The notes beneath the pieces are model-generated. The model was given only the letters and a program-made list of their open reading frames with translations. It made no database searches and was not told the DNA's origin. Below, piece by piece: positions 37,555 through 48,740 of a DNA stretch of 64,000 nt. The DNA is from Mactromeris polynyma (taxonomy: Eukaryota > Mollusca > Bivalvia > Venerida > Mactridae), in assembly GCA_032209605.1 (NCBI GenBank), contig JASFXZ010000005.1, positions 29,810,905 to 29,874,904 of the forward strand, given 5' to 3'. The first letter of the stretch is position 1, and every line of letters starts with the position of its first letter. Made by a program: the position numbers and the translations under genes.

Positions 37555-38688
37555 TCTTCGTACTGTTTTCTCCTAAGAACGATTAAATCTTTGAGGTGAT
37601 ATATTTTATTTAGCAGGTCAACCACATGCAGTGCCCATTCGTAGGTTAATTCACTTGCAGGTTTTGGTTCGAGCAGATATTTTAATCGTCCTCCCCAAGT
37701 ACCAAGTAGATGGTCTAAACGATCAATTTCCAAGCGTCTTTCTAAAATTTAAAGACATATTATCATATTTTGATTTATATTAGTTTCATTGTTATAATTA
37801 TTATTGTTTTTGTTGTTGTTATTATCATGATATTTTTTATTATTGTTACAGCTATTATTATTATTTGGTTGTTTAAAGGCTCATTAGCTTTTACCGTGTA
37901 TTAATTATGTCATGATATTTGAAAATTGTACATAACAGGTGAAATTATACCCTTTTAATGAAATATATCGAAAGTTTAATCCAATTCCGTGTTTTAATAA
38001 CTTTTTTATGACGGAATCCCCGGGTGTTTCCAATTTGACTACATAACCCAAATATTTCAAAAAAGCTTAATTAAGAATTTTTAGTCATAAAATCAAATGC
38101 AATGATTATTTGATATATGGTTTTAATGATATCACTAATAAAATTTTAAAATAAAAGCTAATGGGACTTTAATAACTGTATGTTATTAAATATCAAAGGT
38201 ATCATATTAACTAGATCTATGTGTAATGTAAATTAAGAAAACTCAGTTTGCTATGGGAACACGTTTGTTCTAATGCTAGATCAAGTTCTACATAATTATT
38301 TAGCTTTGTTTTAAATGCATTTTAACATCTAAAACAATTAATCTTATTAGATCGAATGTATTTAAAATATACAGTTAATATGAAATAGGGTGCAAATAAA
38401 ATATCAGTTCCGTAACGGTTTATCAGCTCCGTAACATTTTTCTATATTACGGACATGAGAATTACGGAGTTGAGATTATCTAAGTTATTTCCCTTATATT
38501 GGCATCAAGCCGTGAAATACAAGTGTGATTTTCTTTTAGAAGGATATTAATACACAGCAACAAACATACACACAACTGTCAACGTCTGTATCTTGATAAA
38601 TAATAATTGTACAAGACATACGGAACTGAAAATAAGAAAGCATACGCCGGAAAACATTACACTCACCAGAAACTTCTTCCTCCGCCAT
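37506..38688 (-). CDS. Upstream two-exon frame overlapping the transposase start, 83 aa
   Basis: Exon 1 (38688-38667) reads MAEEEVS and ends in a GTGAG donor. Exon 2 starts at 37741 after a TTTTAG acceptor, and the phase joins as GAA. The product continues ERRLEIDRLDHLLGTWGGRL and ends at 37506. Its last 49 nt overlap the first 49 nt of the transposase frame in a different frame. It may be a separate small transposon protein, an upstream frame, or the 5' part of an mRNA whose transposase start is reached by another splice (a TTCTTAG acceptor lies just before 37577). I do not recognise the peptide. Confidence 0.5.
37790..37872. repeat. ATT/GTT microsatellite in transposon intron
   Basis: Imperfect trinucleotide run (ATTATTATT, TTGTTGTTGTT) inside the intron between the two upstream exons. 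Confidence 0.7.
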
Positions 38689-38822
38689 GACAGTTCATCT
38701 CGCCAGACTTGCCGCGTTTAAAATTTTCCCGCAACACGCACATCATAATGACGTCATATAGTGAAGAGTGATAAAGGGAAATAACAAATTCCCGCCTTTA
38801 AAACTTTTGTTACGGAAATGAT
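38403..38822. promoter_or_regulatory. Right subterminal repeated motif
   Basis: ATCAGTTCCGTAACGG (38403-38418), TATCAGCTCCGTAAC (38421-38435), ATTACGGACATGAGA (38446-38460), ATTACGGAGTTGAGA (38461-38475) and GTTACGGAAATGAT (38809-38822). They mirror the left cluster. They also sit close to the gene's first exon, so they may act in expression as well. Confidence 0.55.
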
Positions 38823-39180
38823 AAAAAAACAAGGGACAAAAATAAAGAAGCATTTTCTTGATCATTTTATCTTACATCCATTGTTTTTTTTATGTTTCTA
38901 AAAAAATACAACCTATTGTGATGATATTGCTATACATTTTAGGAGTTAAATGAACAGGTATTTAATTTATTTTATATTTATAAAAGGGAACACGGCTTTG
39001 GGACATTCTCTTTAGTGGTCAGTCGTCAACTAAACGTAAAGCAACAACAACAAATGGTAGCATTATAAAACCAGTTCTGATTTTCTGTTTCCATTAAATA
39101 CCCCTATCATATACAAACTGGCTTTAGCACAAAAATAGAGGATAGTTGCAATAATATGAGCGCTTTTCGAAAGGGGACAT

Positions 39181-39208
39181 AAGTTTCTAAAAAATAATAG
39201 AATGAGCC
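39181..39208 (-). repeat. Transposon right terminal inverted repeat
   Basis: Reads AAGTTTCTAAAAAATAATAG followed by AATGAGCC on the plus strand, the inverted match of 32763-32790. Confidence 0.88.
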
Positions 39209-39475
39209 ACATACATGAGACAATGCCTCCTCACACAGACCTCCGGGAAAACGACAGTCCATAAAATATCAGGCATTTCAGGTGACGCAAGAGTAAATAC
39301 GCTAAGGAACAGGGGCGCAAGGAATGGCATGGCCGACCATAAGAGACAACTAAAGAGAATTAATGAGGACAAACAGGGGGGATTTAATGGATGGAATACA
39401 TCACATGCCAAGGTAAGACAGTTGGCAACAATAAGCGGATATGTTGGAGGATATAACATGAACCCTATATAAAGT
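39209..39475 (+). mobile_element. Dispersed element S, right piece of copy 3
   Basis: Starts ACATACATGAGACAATGCC and carries the S landmarks CTCACACAGACCTCC, GCAAGGAATGGCATGGCCGA and GGGGGGATTTAATGG. It contains one copy of the core that is amplified at 15.7-16.56 kb. Confidence 0.75.
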
Positions 39476-40409
39476 GAAAGAATAACACATGGGGACAGGG
39501 AAATTTACCATACAACCTACATCTTGTTATTGGTGACTCACGTCACAAAATTTTATTTGTGCAATGTTGAATAAATAGCTAATACATGAATGGAAACAAG
39601 AGATTTCTCAACAAATAGTCGGATACATTTGATCGGCAGATTTTAGTTCGATTCGTTACCCTCCAATATTAGATGTTATGAAATCTTTATTGATAAATCA
39701 TATTCGCAAACTTAATGCTATGGGTGTTTTGTGAACTAGGTTGTTTTATAATAACTGTTAAAATACATATCTTGTAGAGAAGTCAATGGCCTAAATCTTA
39801 TAATGACGTACATTCTTGATTAATCTGCAATTACGTATCAATTGAGTCAACTCATGGACGCAAGTCGCGTAAACTCGCTTTTCTGCTGAATGTATTAATG
39901 TGTATGGCCTTTCAACTCCCCCCCCCAAGTTGTATGTACATGTATGCACCTGGTGCTATGAGATATATTATAGAGGCGTATCCACGTTCGTACAGCAGAA
40001 ATGTCGTCGCATTATTTCCAGAACCCCATAACTTATTTTTTTGTCTTTTTGAGAAAAGTAACTTTTACGTTTTACCCTCTTGAGATGATTGTTACATACG
40101 GGGTATGAACACAATTTTAATCCGATCTTAGTATGGTCGTAAATTTGTTTCGTTTTCTCAATACAATGTATGTATCATTTTGTATTTATTTGTATTTGTC
40201 TTTATTTTAAAACTTCCTGTCACCAGTATTTAAGATTATGTCTATTAATAACCAAATTTTCCGGTTGCCTTTACATAATGTTATTTATTTACGATTTTGA
40301 TGTAAAGAACACGGTCGAATAAGGCTACTTGTTTCTTCGCACTGGAGTATATACAGTATATGTTACTGTATACGTAAATTTACACTTTATTATGATTATA
40401 TTGACATAG
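39476..40409. other. Probable intron or spacer
   Basis: No exon recognised. Upstream exons of the gene ending at 41058 are not visible here. Confidence 0.35.
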
Positions 40410-41058
40410 GTAGACATCGAGTTAGCCCACTGCTCGGACCTCGAGATCGGTATCAACCTATTTCCTTATGGGAATCGCTTGAACCAAACAAAAGACGTGA
40501 AGGCATGAGCATGATAGATCCAGTTGGAAGTAACCTTCAAAAGAGTTTGCCTGGTGACAACGAAATACCACGTTAGTCCATTGTATTGTTTAATAACTGC
40601 AAAGCCTGTACATACATTTTCCAGAATTCATTTTAAAATATGCGTAATACGCATTCATTGAATTCTGATGTTTGTGAGCTGTTTTGACCAACTCATTAAA
40701 AGCAAAGCATATGTTTACATGCTCACATATGAAAATTGTTTATCGGTTGTTGCTTCAAAAATATACCAATACCAGCATCCGTTCTTAATATTTAGATGTG
40801 TACTAAGACGGATTTAGAATCTATATATGTATTCAACTACTAAGAAAAAAACAGTCACAAACTAGTTTAAATCCGTGTAATAATAGATTTACGATTTAAT
40901 ATTTAATATAGGTTGTACGGGTTGTTATTTGTTATTCTGCCATACCGGTAATGTTGACTATTTCAGATCGGTTCTCTCATCCTGGACCACCAACCGCTAT
41001 CGATAGAGAACATGCTTACAATCCAGACGTGAACCTTTTAAGTGATGACGCTTTGTAA
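40410..41058 (+). CDS. Last two coding exons of an unrecognised gene
   Basis: Exon 40410-40571 (acceptor ACATAG, donor GTTAGT) joins exon 40967-41058 (acceptor TTTCAG). The phase is consistent (C plus AT makes His) and the frame ends at TAA. The visible 83-residue tail is polar and rich in P, D and R: it includes RHRVSPLLGPRDRYQPISLW and ends NPDVNLLSDDAL. It looks like a soluble or cytoplasmic C-terminus. An AATAAA follows at 41193-41198. The gene must start upstream, perhaps beyond the transposon, which would then lie in its intron. The last exon has a decayed copy at 49800-49885. Confidence 0.55.
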
Positions 41059-41192
41059 AGTACAGTGGAATGTGAACATGTGTGAAAATATGCAGCCTAG
41101 ATTGTAATCTGACAAATACAAGTGTAAGAGCAATCACTTGATAAGGTCCATCATACTGGGAACCAATACAAATTGTTTGCATACAGACTTGG

Positions 41193-41198
41193 AATAAA
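41193..41198 (+). terminator. Candidate poly(A) signal
   Basis: AATAAA 135 nt after the stop at 41058; also present in duplicate B. Confidence 0.45.
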
Positions 41199-41288
41199 TA
41201 TCATGATCCTTTTAAGTTGTTTTGTTATAATACACCTTTTTACGCAAGGCCAAGAGAAGTTTCAGGTACTTTTGTAAAAAGAACCTAT

Positions 41289-41498
41289 GATGATTATGTT
41301 AAATAAGTCAGAGTCATTGATGATTATGTTAAATACGTCAGAGTCATTCATGATTATGTTAAATAAGTCAGAGTCATTGATGATTATGTTAAATAAGTCA
41401 GAGTCATTGATGATTATGTTAAATAAGTCAGAGTCATTGATGATTATGTTAAATAAGTCAGAGTCATTGATGATTATGTTAAATAAGTCAAGAGTCAT
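41289..41498 (+). repeat. 30-bp tandem array, 7 copies
   Basis: Unit GATGATTATGTTAAATAAGT plus CAGAGTCATT. The unit is divisible by 3 so both strands read open (MIMLNKSESL), but there is no gene. Duplicate B has a single unit at this point. Confidence 0.95.
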
Positions 41499-42046
41499 AT
41501 TCGCAGGGACGACGCTAAAATACGTCAATGGTCAAGGTTTCTGCTTGCTCGTGTGTTTGGAATGACTGCTCGCCTTGTGTACGGCATAGTTATGACAAAA
41601 TGGTCAGCGAGTTCACAAAACGAAGAAGAGGTCAGATGCTGTAGTGAACAGCTGGAAATGTTGTCATTTTCAAGAAATGTATTCATGCCATATTTTTTCT
41701 TATAAGGATTTACAATTATTGATTTTTTATTACAAAATACACTCGTTGAAATGTCTGTAACAAAAAACACGAGATGTCTTCCATTAAGCTTTTTACAATA
41801 CTTACAGTATCATTTACCCGATTGTTTTAAAAGTCACTGTTCTTAGAGTAAGTTCCATTATCAAACCTGCGATAGGAAAGCATTCTGTCATCCATGTTTA
41901 GCAATCATGATTTTGAACATTCTAAAAACACTCATATATTTAAATTCAAGCGTGGTTACTAATGGAAATCACATGAATATATCATTAATCAAGAACAAAA
42001 ACAGCACGCAGAAAATATTAGTCATATTGACACAATTTAATTGCGT

Positions 42047-42052
42047 TTTATT
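42047..42052 (-). terminator. Poly(A) signal of VMO1-like copy A
   Basis: AATAAA six nt beyond the TAG stop. The paralogue has TTATAAAAC here instead. Confidence 0.5.
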
Positions 42053-42057
42053 CCTTC

Positions 42058-45000
42058 CTATGTACAGCAAAATAATTTCACATCATTTAATGTTGTGTCA
42101 TCGCCATCAACTTGATAAGCTTCCACTCGTGTTTGTATTCCGCAAATGGCAGAATTTGTCGGGCAGAAATACCAGCTAGAAAATACACCCCAAGACCCAT
42201 GTCCTGGACCCCAGGGTAGCTGCACAGAATATCCCCTCTCCCCTGAAATTTCTCGACATTTAAATTCGATGTAGTTCGCAGCTGTATCATCGCCACTCTA
42301 AAATAAACAAGATTTCCATGTGTACACATGTATTAGGTTAGGATGTATAGGACGCAAGAAACATCAATGTATGCTTCATTTGTGATATCTGCAAATACTG
42401 TGTGCACATTACATTTTCCAGTACTTGTCAGTTCAGTATTAAATGAGGCAATGCATCGTCACCCATCCCCTCTCCAAAAAGTTTCATTTATCCGCTGAAA
42501 AAAACACGAATAATTAAAAGGTTCAGCAATGTAGCGACATATATACTTGTCGAAAATTTAGCGCACGCGACAGCCTCAGAGATTGGCGGTATTATTGTAA
42601 TATCGGTGTAAAATGTATACCGTTTTTATACGGCAACCGAATCATTTGCGGCATTTTTAAAACACCGGTATTATCGGATAACATAATTAAGAAGCATGCA
42701 TAAGTGAGCTTTTAACGGCATTATTAACAATTAATCATAAAAGTCTCGCGCTGTATTGTAACATAAAATGTCTGAGAAATTGATTTTCTGTTATAAATCT
42801 AGAATTTCAAAAATCAAAGAGAGATTAAGTTGCTACAGGGGACGCCACTTTTCATTCAAACGATAGCCCCTTCTGAACCACATGTCCCCGCTCCGAAGTT
42901 ACTATAGACTTTCTATAGACTCATGTACTAAGCTAACTTAATCATTTGTAGGGATATTTAATGACAATTGGATACAAAGCTAACAAAACATTTCATTCTA
43001 AGAACACGTATCAACAATAACAATCGGATCTGAATTCGTTAAACCTTGACCGCTATACTAAGGGCGATTTTGTTTGTACCAAACTGGTTTGAATCCAAAA
43101 CTGGTTTGTCAAACATTTCATTTGTTTTAACCAACTGGGTTTAAACTAAAACAAGTTTCTGTTTTGTTTATAACAAATCTTAAACTGGTTAATCAAACTG
43201 ACCGAACTACCACCAATTGTGGTTTGTCTGATTTGATTTATCCGAATAATCGTACACTAGTTAAACAAAATGGTGGATTGATTTTATGGCGGGAGACCGT
43301 GCCACTTAATGTGGGGGCCATGTTTAAAAAAATCTAATGTATCTCGTTCACACTGTAACGTTGCAAAAAGTTACATAGTTCTCAACTCTGACTTTCTTAT
43401 CACGCACCAATCTGTCTACAAATACAATACTGCTAGCGGTTAAAACTGCAGTAAATAGAATTAAATATTGATACAACTGACACTGTTAGCTCTTGCACAA
43501 CCAAAACCATGTGGGCATTTTTTCTTCGACTTAACCATCTGTTTGTTTGCAGACCAATCTTAATTATAACTGCTTTAAGTGTTTCAACCAAACTACAACA
43601 AAACTGAAACCTCAAACCTTAACCATGTTTTGCAATACAAATTCGCCCTAAGGTTGTCTAATCAAAAGTCACACAATGATGTCTAATGTGACCGCCGTTT
43701 GCCCAAATGACTGTAATTTATGTAATTTACAATGAACGCCTGCGGAATGGCATCCCATGTCCGAACCAGAGCTTTTTCAAACTTCAGGTTGGCGTTGTTG
43801 GTTTCTAACCCTGCGACCTAATTCCCACCAGAAGTGCTCAATTGGATTTAAGTCATGTGATTTTGACATCATGGCAGAATACGGATGTGATTTCTAGCAA
43901 GTAACCTCCGAGTGTTGGCTGCTGTGTGTACCATCCCAACGGCACACCCTCTTTCTTGTTTTGGGTAATATGCCGCATTATGTCTGAAAATGCTTAATTT
44001 CTGTTTTATGTATGCCAGTCAGTCACCTCAGATTTGATTTGTGTGGTTTTAGTAGGATTAAGACAGATAGGTATACACAAACACATCGAAAGCGCAAAAT
44101 GCACGTGCATGTCCATTCAGGTAGAAAACACTTTGATGACCAACTTAATTTATCAGAAAACGTTGACTATTGTGTGCAGAGAAAGCAGACGAAAATTTGT
44201 AAATTTCTGTTGTGAGATATAAAAGATATTTACAAATCAGAAGTGCGGAGTTAGAAAAATTGTTGAGTATGTATGGAAATCTGAAACTTAAGGAACTTAA
44301 GAATCATATGACCCAGAGCTTTCATGTTTGGTATGTAACTTTGTATTGTGGTCCCCTACCGAAATTGCTCAACTTATGTCCCTGTGGATAAAACTGGCCT
44401 TGCCCTGGGGTCAATGTTTTCTATAGACTTATATGGAAATGCTTTGAAAGTCTTTTTCTCTAAAATACACAACTCAGGGTTTTGAATTTGATATCCAACA
44501 TTTTTTAGTGGTCATCTATATGCGAACATTTTGCCCTGGTGTGAACACCCGCCCCGGCCTTGAGTCACATGTTTTCTAAAGAGTTATATCGGGAATAACT
44601 TCGAAAACCGTGGGCCTCTTGTTAGTTTAGTTTATATGAGTATTATATTACTTTAAGATTACGATATCTCAAACTGGCAGTACTTACGTGCTGATTGCCC
44701 TCAACTTGAATTCGAAATTCAGTCAGGAAATATTGTTCATTGTTGTGACGTTGACACGATACTTCTTTTCCCCATGGACCAAACACGCCCTCGGTTGACG
44801 ATATCGTTCCACCAAAATAGTTTCCATCTAGAATTGTGCAGTTCAGTTGGATGGCATTAAGTGAGGTATCGTCTTCGCCGTGTTGAGATGGTTCAATCTA
44901 TAAAGAACAAGGTTGTTGCCCTAACTGTTGCCGAACTGATGAAGTTGCTCAAGAGCTGCTCTCCATAGGTTGCATTATACTACTAATACAAGGTTAAAAT

Positions 45001-45309
45001 ATTCAAAATAACCGCATTTAAGTCAATTAATGATGAAGCACCAAAATATAAAAAAAACTAATTATTCGACAAAGTGCAATATTTGTATGAAAGACGGCGT
45101 CACGTAATCATATCTACCCTCTGATTGTACCCGGTAGCGAATGCTCCGTGCGCGCAAAATTCAGGTCGCCCCCAGCTACCAAACTGGGACAAGTACGTAG
45201 GTCCCAATGTCTTTACAACTTTACGCGGGCCACTACTTAATAAAAACGAATTAACCAACACAAGACATGTCAAAGAAAACACAACCAGACGCATAACACA
45301 GGCATCCAT
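42058..45309 (-). CDS. VMO1: Vitelline membrane outer layer 1-like protein, 213 aa
   Basis: Exons (minus): 45309-45118, 44897-44688, 42297-42058, all phase 0 with GT-AG borders. Residues 1-21 form a signal peptide (MRLVVFSLTCLVLVNSF). The mature protein has the three-fold repeat of the VMO-I beta-prism: GSWGRPEFCAHGAFATGYNQ then GEDDTSLNAIQLNC; VFGPWGKEVSC then SGDDTAANYIEFKC; GSWGVFSSWYFC, AICGIQTRVE and DGDDTTLNDVKLFCC. Each repeat ends in the G-D-D-T-x-x-N signature. Vertebrate VMO1 is a secreted protein of about 200 residues in egg and mucosal layers, so the length fits; invertebrate roles are not settled. Intron 2 is long and repeat-filled. Family assignment is strong. Confidence 0.9.
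44280..44620 (+). repeat. Diverged ~180-bp repeat in VMO1-like intron 2
   Basis: Contains CATATGACCCAGAGCTTTCA and phrases like GCCCTGGGGTCA and TTCTATAGACTTATATGG. The same text is iterated at 51470-52330 in copy B. Confidence 0.65.
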
Positions 45310-45484
45310 GTCTGTATAATGGCGTGTTCATTATCTATAATCACATGATAGTTCAAGTTATATTTAGTATAATTAAACGACAGATCGTGCGACCTGAGCA
45401 GCAGTATTTCAACAAGTTGTGTAAGCGAAAAGTCACGTTCTTCCAATCGTGATAAAAGAGAGTGAATTATCCATAAATAGAAAT

Positions 45485-45720
45485 TCAAACAATCAAAGAG
45501 AGATTAGATTGTTTCAGGGAATGCCACATGCACAATGCTAATGCCTTCCCACACTTACACCACAGAAAACAACAGTCTACCATATGGGACTGAAGAGGTG
45601 CAACGGTAAACATGTATGGGAATATGAGTACAAGGAATGGTCTGGCCGACCATAAAGAACAACTACAGAGATTTATGTTGACCAACAAGGGGGAAAGTAT
45701 TTAATGGTTGGAATAAAGTC
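45485..45720 (+). mobile_element. Dispersed element S, copy 4
   Basis: Starts AAACAATCAAAGAGAGATTA, runs through GGGAATGCCACATGC and GGAATGGTCTGGCCGACCAT, and ends near GGGGGAAAGTATTTAATGG. This is the best single-core reference for the family. It lies just upstream of VMO1-like copy A and has no counterpart in copy B. Confidence 0.7.
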
Positions 45721-46900
45721 GAATATTTTAGCCATTATAAAATAAGTATCTCCAAATAATTATAAACGTCTTAAATGACAGTGTTTATTGAATAGCAGAA
45801 ACTATTTACATTCCCCAGGGCGCGTATCTTTAACGCATCTTAAGTAACATCGTGATATGTACATTACTTGGGATGAATATCTAAGTAGCTTATGTCTTTG
45901 ACATTAAATCGGAATGCCACCATCTCGGTACCATTATAGAAAACATGTTGCTGGTTTGTTCATTCAAACTTTTATAAGTTGAATTTAAAGAAATTTGAAC
46001 ATTTTCATTTTTAAAAACAAAATTTACATGATTTAAAAATACCAGCCCAGGTATTCGAATCATTGGTAATAGTGTTATAACTTTATTTTTTTCAAAGAGA
46101 TCAGCAATTTATATAACTCGCCTGACAATGTCAGTCTGTCTTTCCGCATTGTTTATAATAATTGAATTTAGTTGCCACACTGTCCCACAATGTTTTTTAC
46201 CAATCTCCATGACATGGGTGCACGATATATACACCAAGTGGTTTCCATTTAAATGAAATAGTTACAATTAACAACAGAGATTTCACAAACTGACTGATTC
46301 AATCTCCTACGCAGTGGTCTCCCTCTCCACAGTACAATGACCTCAGTCACCACAAACATTCTAACTTATTTATTTTATTTGGTTATTTTAGGATTTTTAA
46401 TATTTTGATTTTATACACTAGATAACTGACATGGATATCGGTATTTAAATAAAAAAGAACAAATTCTCCGCAACTAATTAAAGAACGTGCTTCCAAAGCG
46501 TAGCGATTGTTTTAATGCAAATGTTCATCGTCATCTGACATCCGTGAATGATGTACAGCTAAGGGAGATTTGCGCGGAGAAGACTGCGACTGGCTAGGAG
46601 GGAAAAGGTCACATTACTACTAATTGTATTTATAACACTAATCTATTCCGAAGCAAAAATAACTTTTCATCGAGTTACTTCTATCACGTAGATATTATTT
46701 GCATAACAACATAAGACTTTCATGATTTTATTTCAATTAATCCAAAATTATACGTCAGTGACTTTTTCATCGAGCTTTATCAATTGTAGAATTTCTATGA
46801 CTGCGAATCCAGAGTGTTGTTTCTGTTCAGGTTTATTTTGTGGGCAGTCAAGCGTTGTGTCTTTCCGTATTAGTTTCACTGTACCAGGGCGTGTAGCTAT

Positions 46901-48404
46901 ACAATGAAATATAGAAGAGATTGGTTGGGGAATTAGTACGTAGTCTCCGACTTTTCGTTATAACCGAGTACGCTATAAGCGTGATCCTCTGTATTCATAT
47001 TCAACTTAAACTTTGTCATCGAAAAGATAATATCATTAAGACAATTATTTAGCTGTTGAAGAACAATTGTCTAATTTTGTGCAATTCCAGCCCAATTTTA
47101 TGACCTGTTTGCCTAAGAATATTTTGATTTTATACATAAAAGAGCAGTTTGCAACATTTTCCCCCAAAGAAAATGATGATATAGCTTTTTATTTATATCA
47201 TTAAGTGTTGGGCCATACCAAATTGAATCTATGTTTAGCGTCAGGTTCATTTTTCAAAACCTACCTACCAGCTACCAAAATTTATGTTTGTCAACTTAAA
47301 CATTTCTTTTGCGATAGAAACGAGGAATTTGAACAAGATATAAAATACAATATTCCACTATAGAAACTAACAAAGTGTACAAAGTACATGACTAGATTTA
47401 TCATAAAAACATTGTGTGAGGTTTTGAAAATGGATTTTCAGTAACATTTTCTAATTGAAAATTGTAAGACTCCCGATTACCCTCTCCGAGTTTTAATTTT
47501 CGTACACTTCTGTTGCTTATGTTGCCTGTATGAAGCAGGACTGTTGCAAATTCATATAACTTAAAACTGAACATAAAAGTTTACTATCTGCATCAAGAGC
47601 GTGTTTGTCACAATCATGCAATCGCAATGCTGAAGTACTTCAGTCTTTGCTTGCTAATTTATGTTATTTTTTCATACATATTTGTTTCCGCTTCTAGATT
47701 TGTGATTAGTTATGTCAACAACCCTTTCCCTAATTATGCAATATTTATATATTATATCACAATTTGTTATTATTCAAGCACTCCACAATTTACTTGTAGG
47801 TTAACTTTTTTTTCTGTAACCACTGAAAACTAGGAATAGTATTGGTTATCATCTTGCCCAGTTGAATGTTGGTGCATCTGTGGTGTACTTGTGTGCACTT
47901 ATGTATACTTATTGTACAAAGTCCCAGTATGTACTCGTATATCAGTAAGATATAGAAAACTCATTATAAAAGTCTACTTTTATGTGAGTATTAAAATCAA
48001 CAGTTTGGTTGCAAGGCACCTTCGGATGCTCACCCCGTCTATAACGCTATGCTTCATTAACTTATTGAAACGGAAAGTACGCCGTGCGGTTCCGATGATG
48101 ATTGAAAGCTTGTTGCTTTACACTTACAGAACAATGACAGTGTCACTTGGTGGATGCTGAGTGATAGAAGATATTTCCATCATAACACGTCAATGCTATT
48201 CTAGTTACTATTAATCATAATGAACGGGCTAGGTTAATAGTGAAGCATATTGGTCTTGGGGTACGTCCAAATCCCCCATGTGCGATTCTGAACATGATAT
48301 AAATAAACTTAAATAAGGCACAAGTACTGGTTGGTGACATAGAAAGCAGTTGTAGCATGTGATTAAAATAAGTTGTGGTCACAATATGGCATCGTAAGAA
48401 AAGA
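46901..48404. other. Spacer between the two duplicates
   Basis: No supported gene. 47205-47280 is a repeat fragment found inverted near 59330-59395 (GCGTCAGGTTCATTTTTCAA). Confidence 0.4.
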
Positions 48405-48583
48405 ACGTAAGTCCAGTGTATTGTTTTATAACTGCAAAAGCCTGTACATAATTTTGCCAGAATTCATTTTAAAATATGCGTAAAACAGAGAGAATACGTA
48501 ACATAGTAATTGAATTCAATGAGCTATTTTGACCAACTTATTAAAAGCAAAGCATATTGTTTGGTAAGCACCAAGAATATCAC

Positions 48584-48740
48584 TACAGTCATACCTCGTT
48601 TATTCGAATTCATTGGGTCCGAAATTTCATGTCGAATAATACATAGTTTTGAATTGCAAATTTCAATTTGAAGTGACTAAGAAGATACATCGAGACCTGA
48701 TAATTATTTCGGATCATATCAAGTATTCGGATAAACGCTT
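48584..48740. mobile_element. MITE family 1, copy 3
   Basis: Starts TACAGTCATACCTCGTTTAT and contains ATTCATTGGGTCCGAAATTT; the right end is decayed (ATTCGGATAAACG). Absent from duplicate A. Confidence 0.6.

Larger units (their letters stand above)
32763..39208 (-). mobile_element. Complete autonomous-looking DNA transposon, 6,446 bp
   Basis: The ends are inverted repeats: 32763-32790 and 39181-39208, both reading GGCTCATTCTATTATTTTTT from outside in, with 26 of 28 bases matching. ACAT flanks both sides (32759-32762 and 39209-39212), a 4-bp target duplication. Inside is one spliced minus-strand gene for a DDE-like protein plus a short upstream frame. Copies of TTACGGAAATGAT lie near both ends. 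A 4-bp duplication is known for Sola and Academ elements, but I cannot place this one in a named superfamily. Intact coding and near-perfect ends suggest recent activity. Confidence 0.88.
40573..46900. repeat. Segmental duplication, copy A
   Basis: Matches 48405-55115 in the same order: the intron and last exon of the plus-strand gene, the region around ACGCAAGGCCAAGAGAAGTT, three VMO1 exons, and upstream flank to CAGTGTTGCTTCTGTTCAGG-like sequence near 46815. The left edge falls at the donor of exon 40410-40571. Confidence 0.85.
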
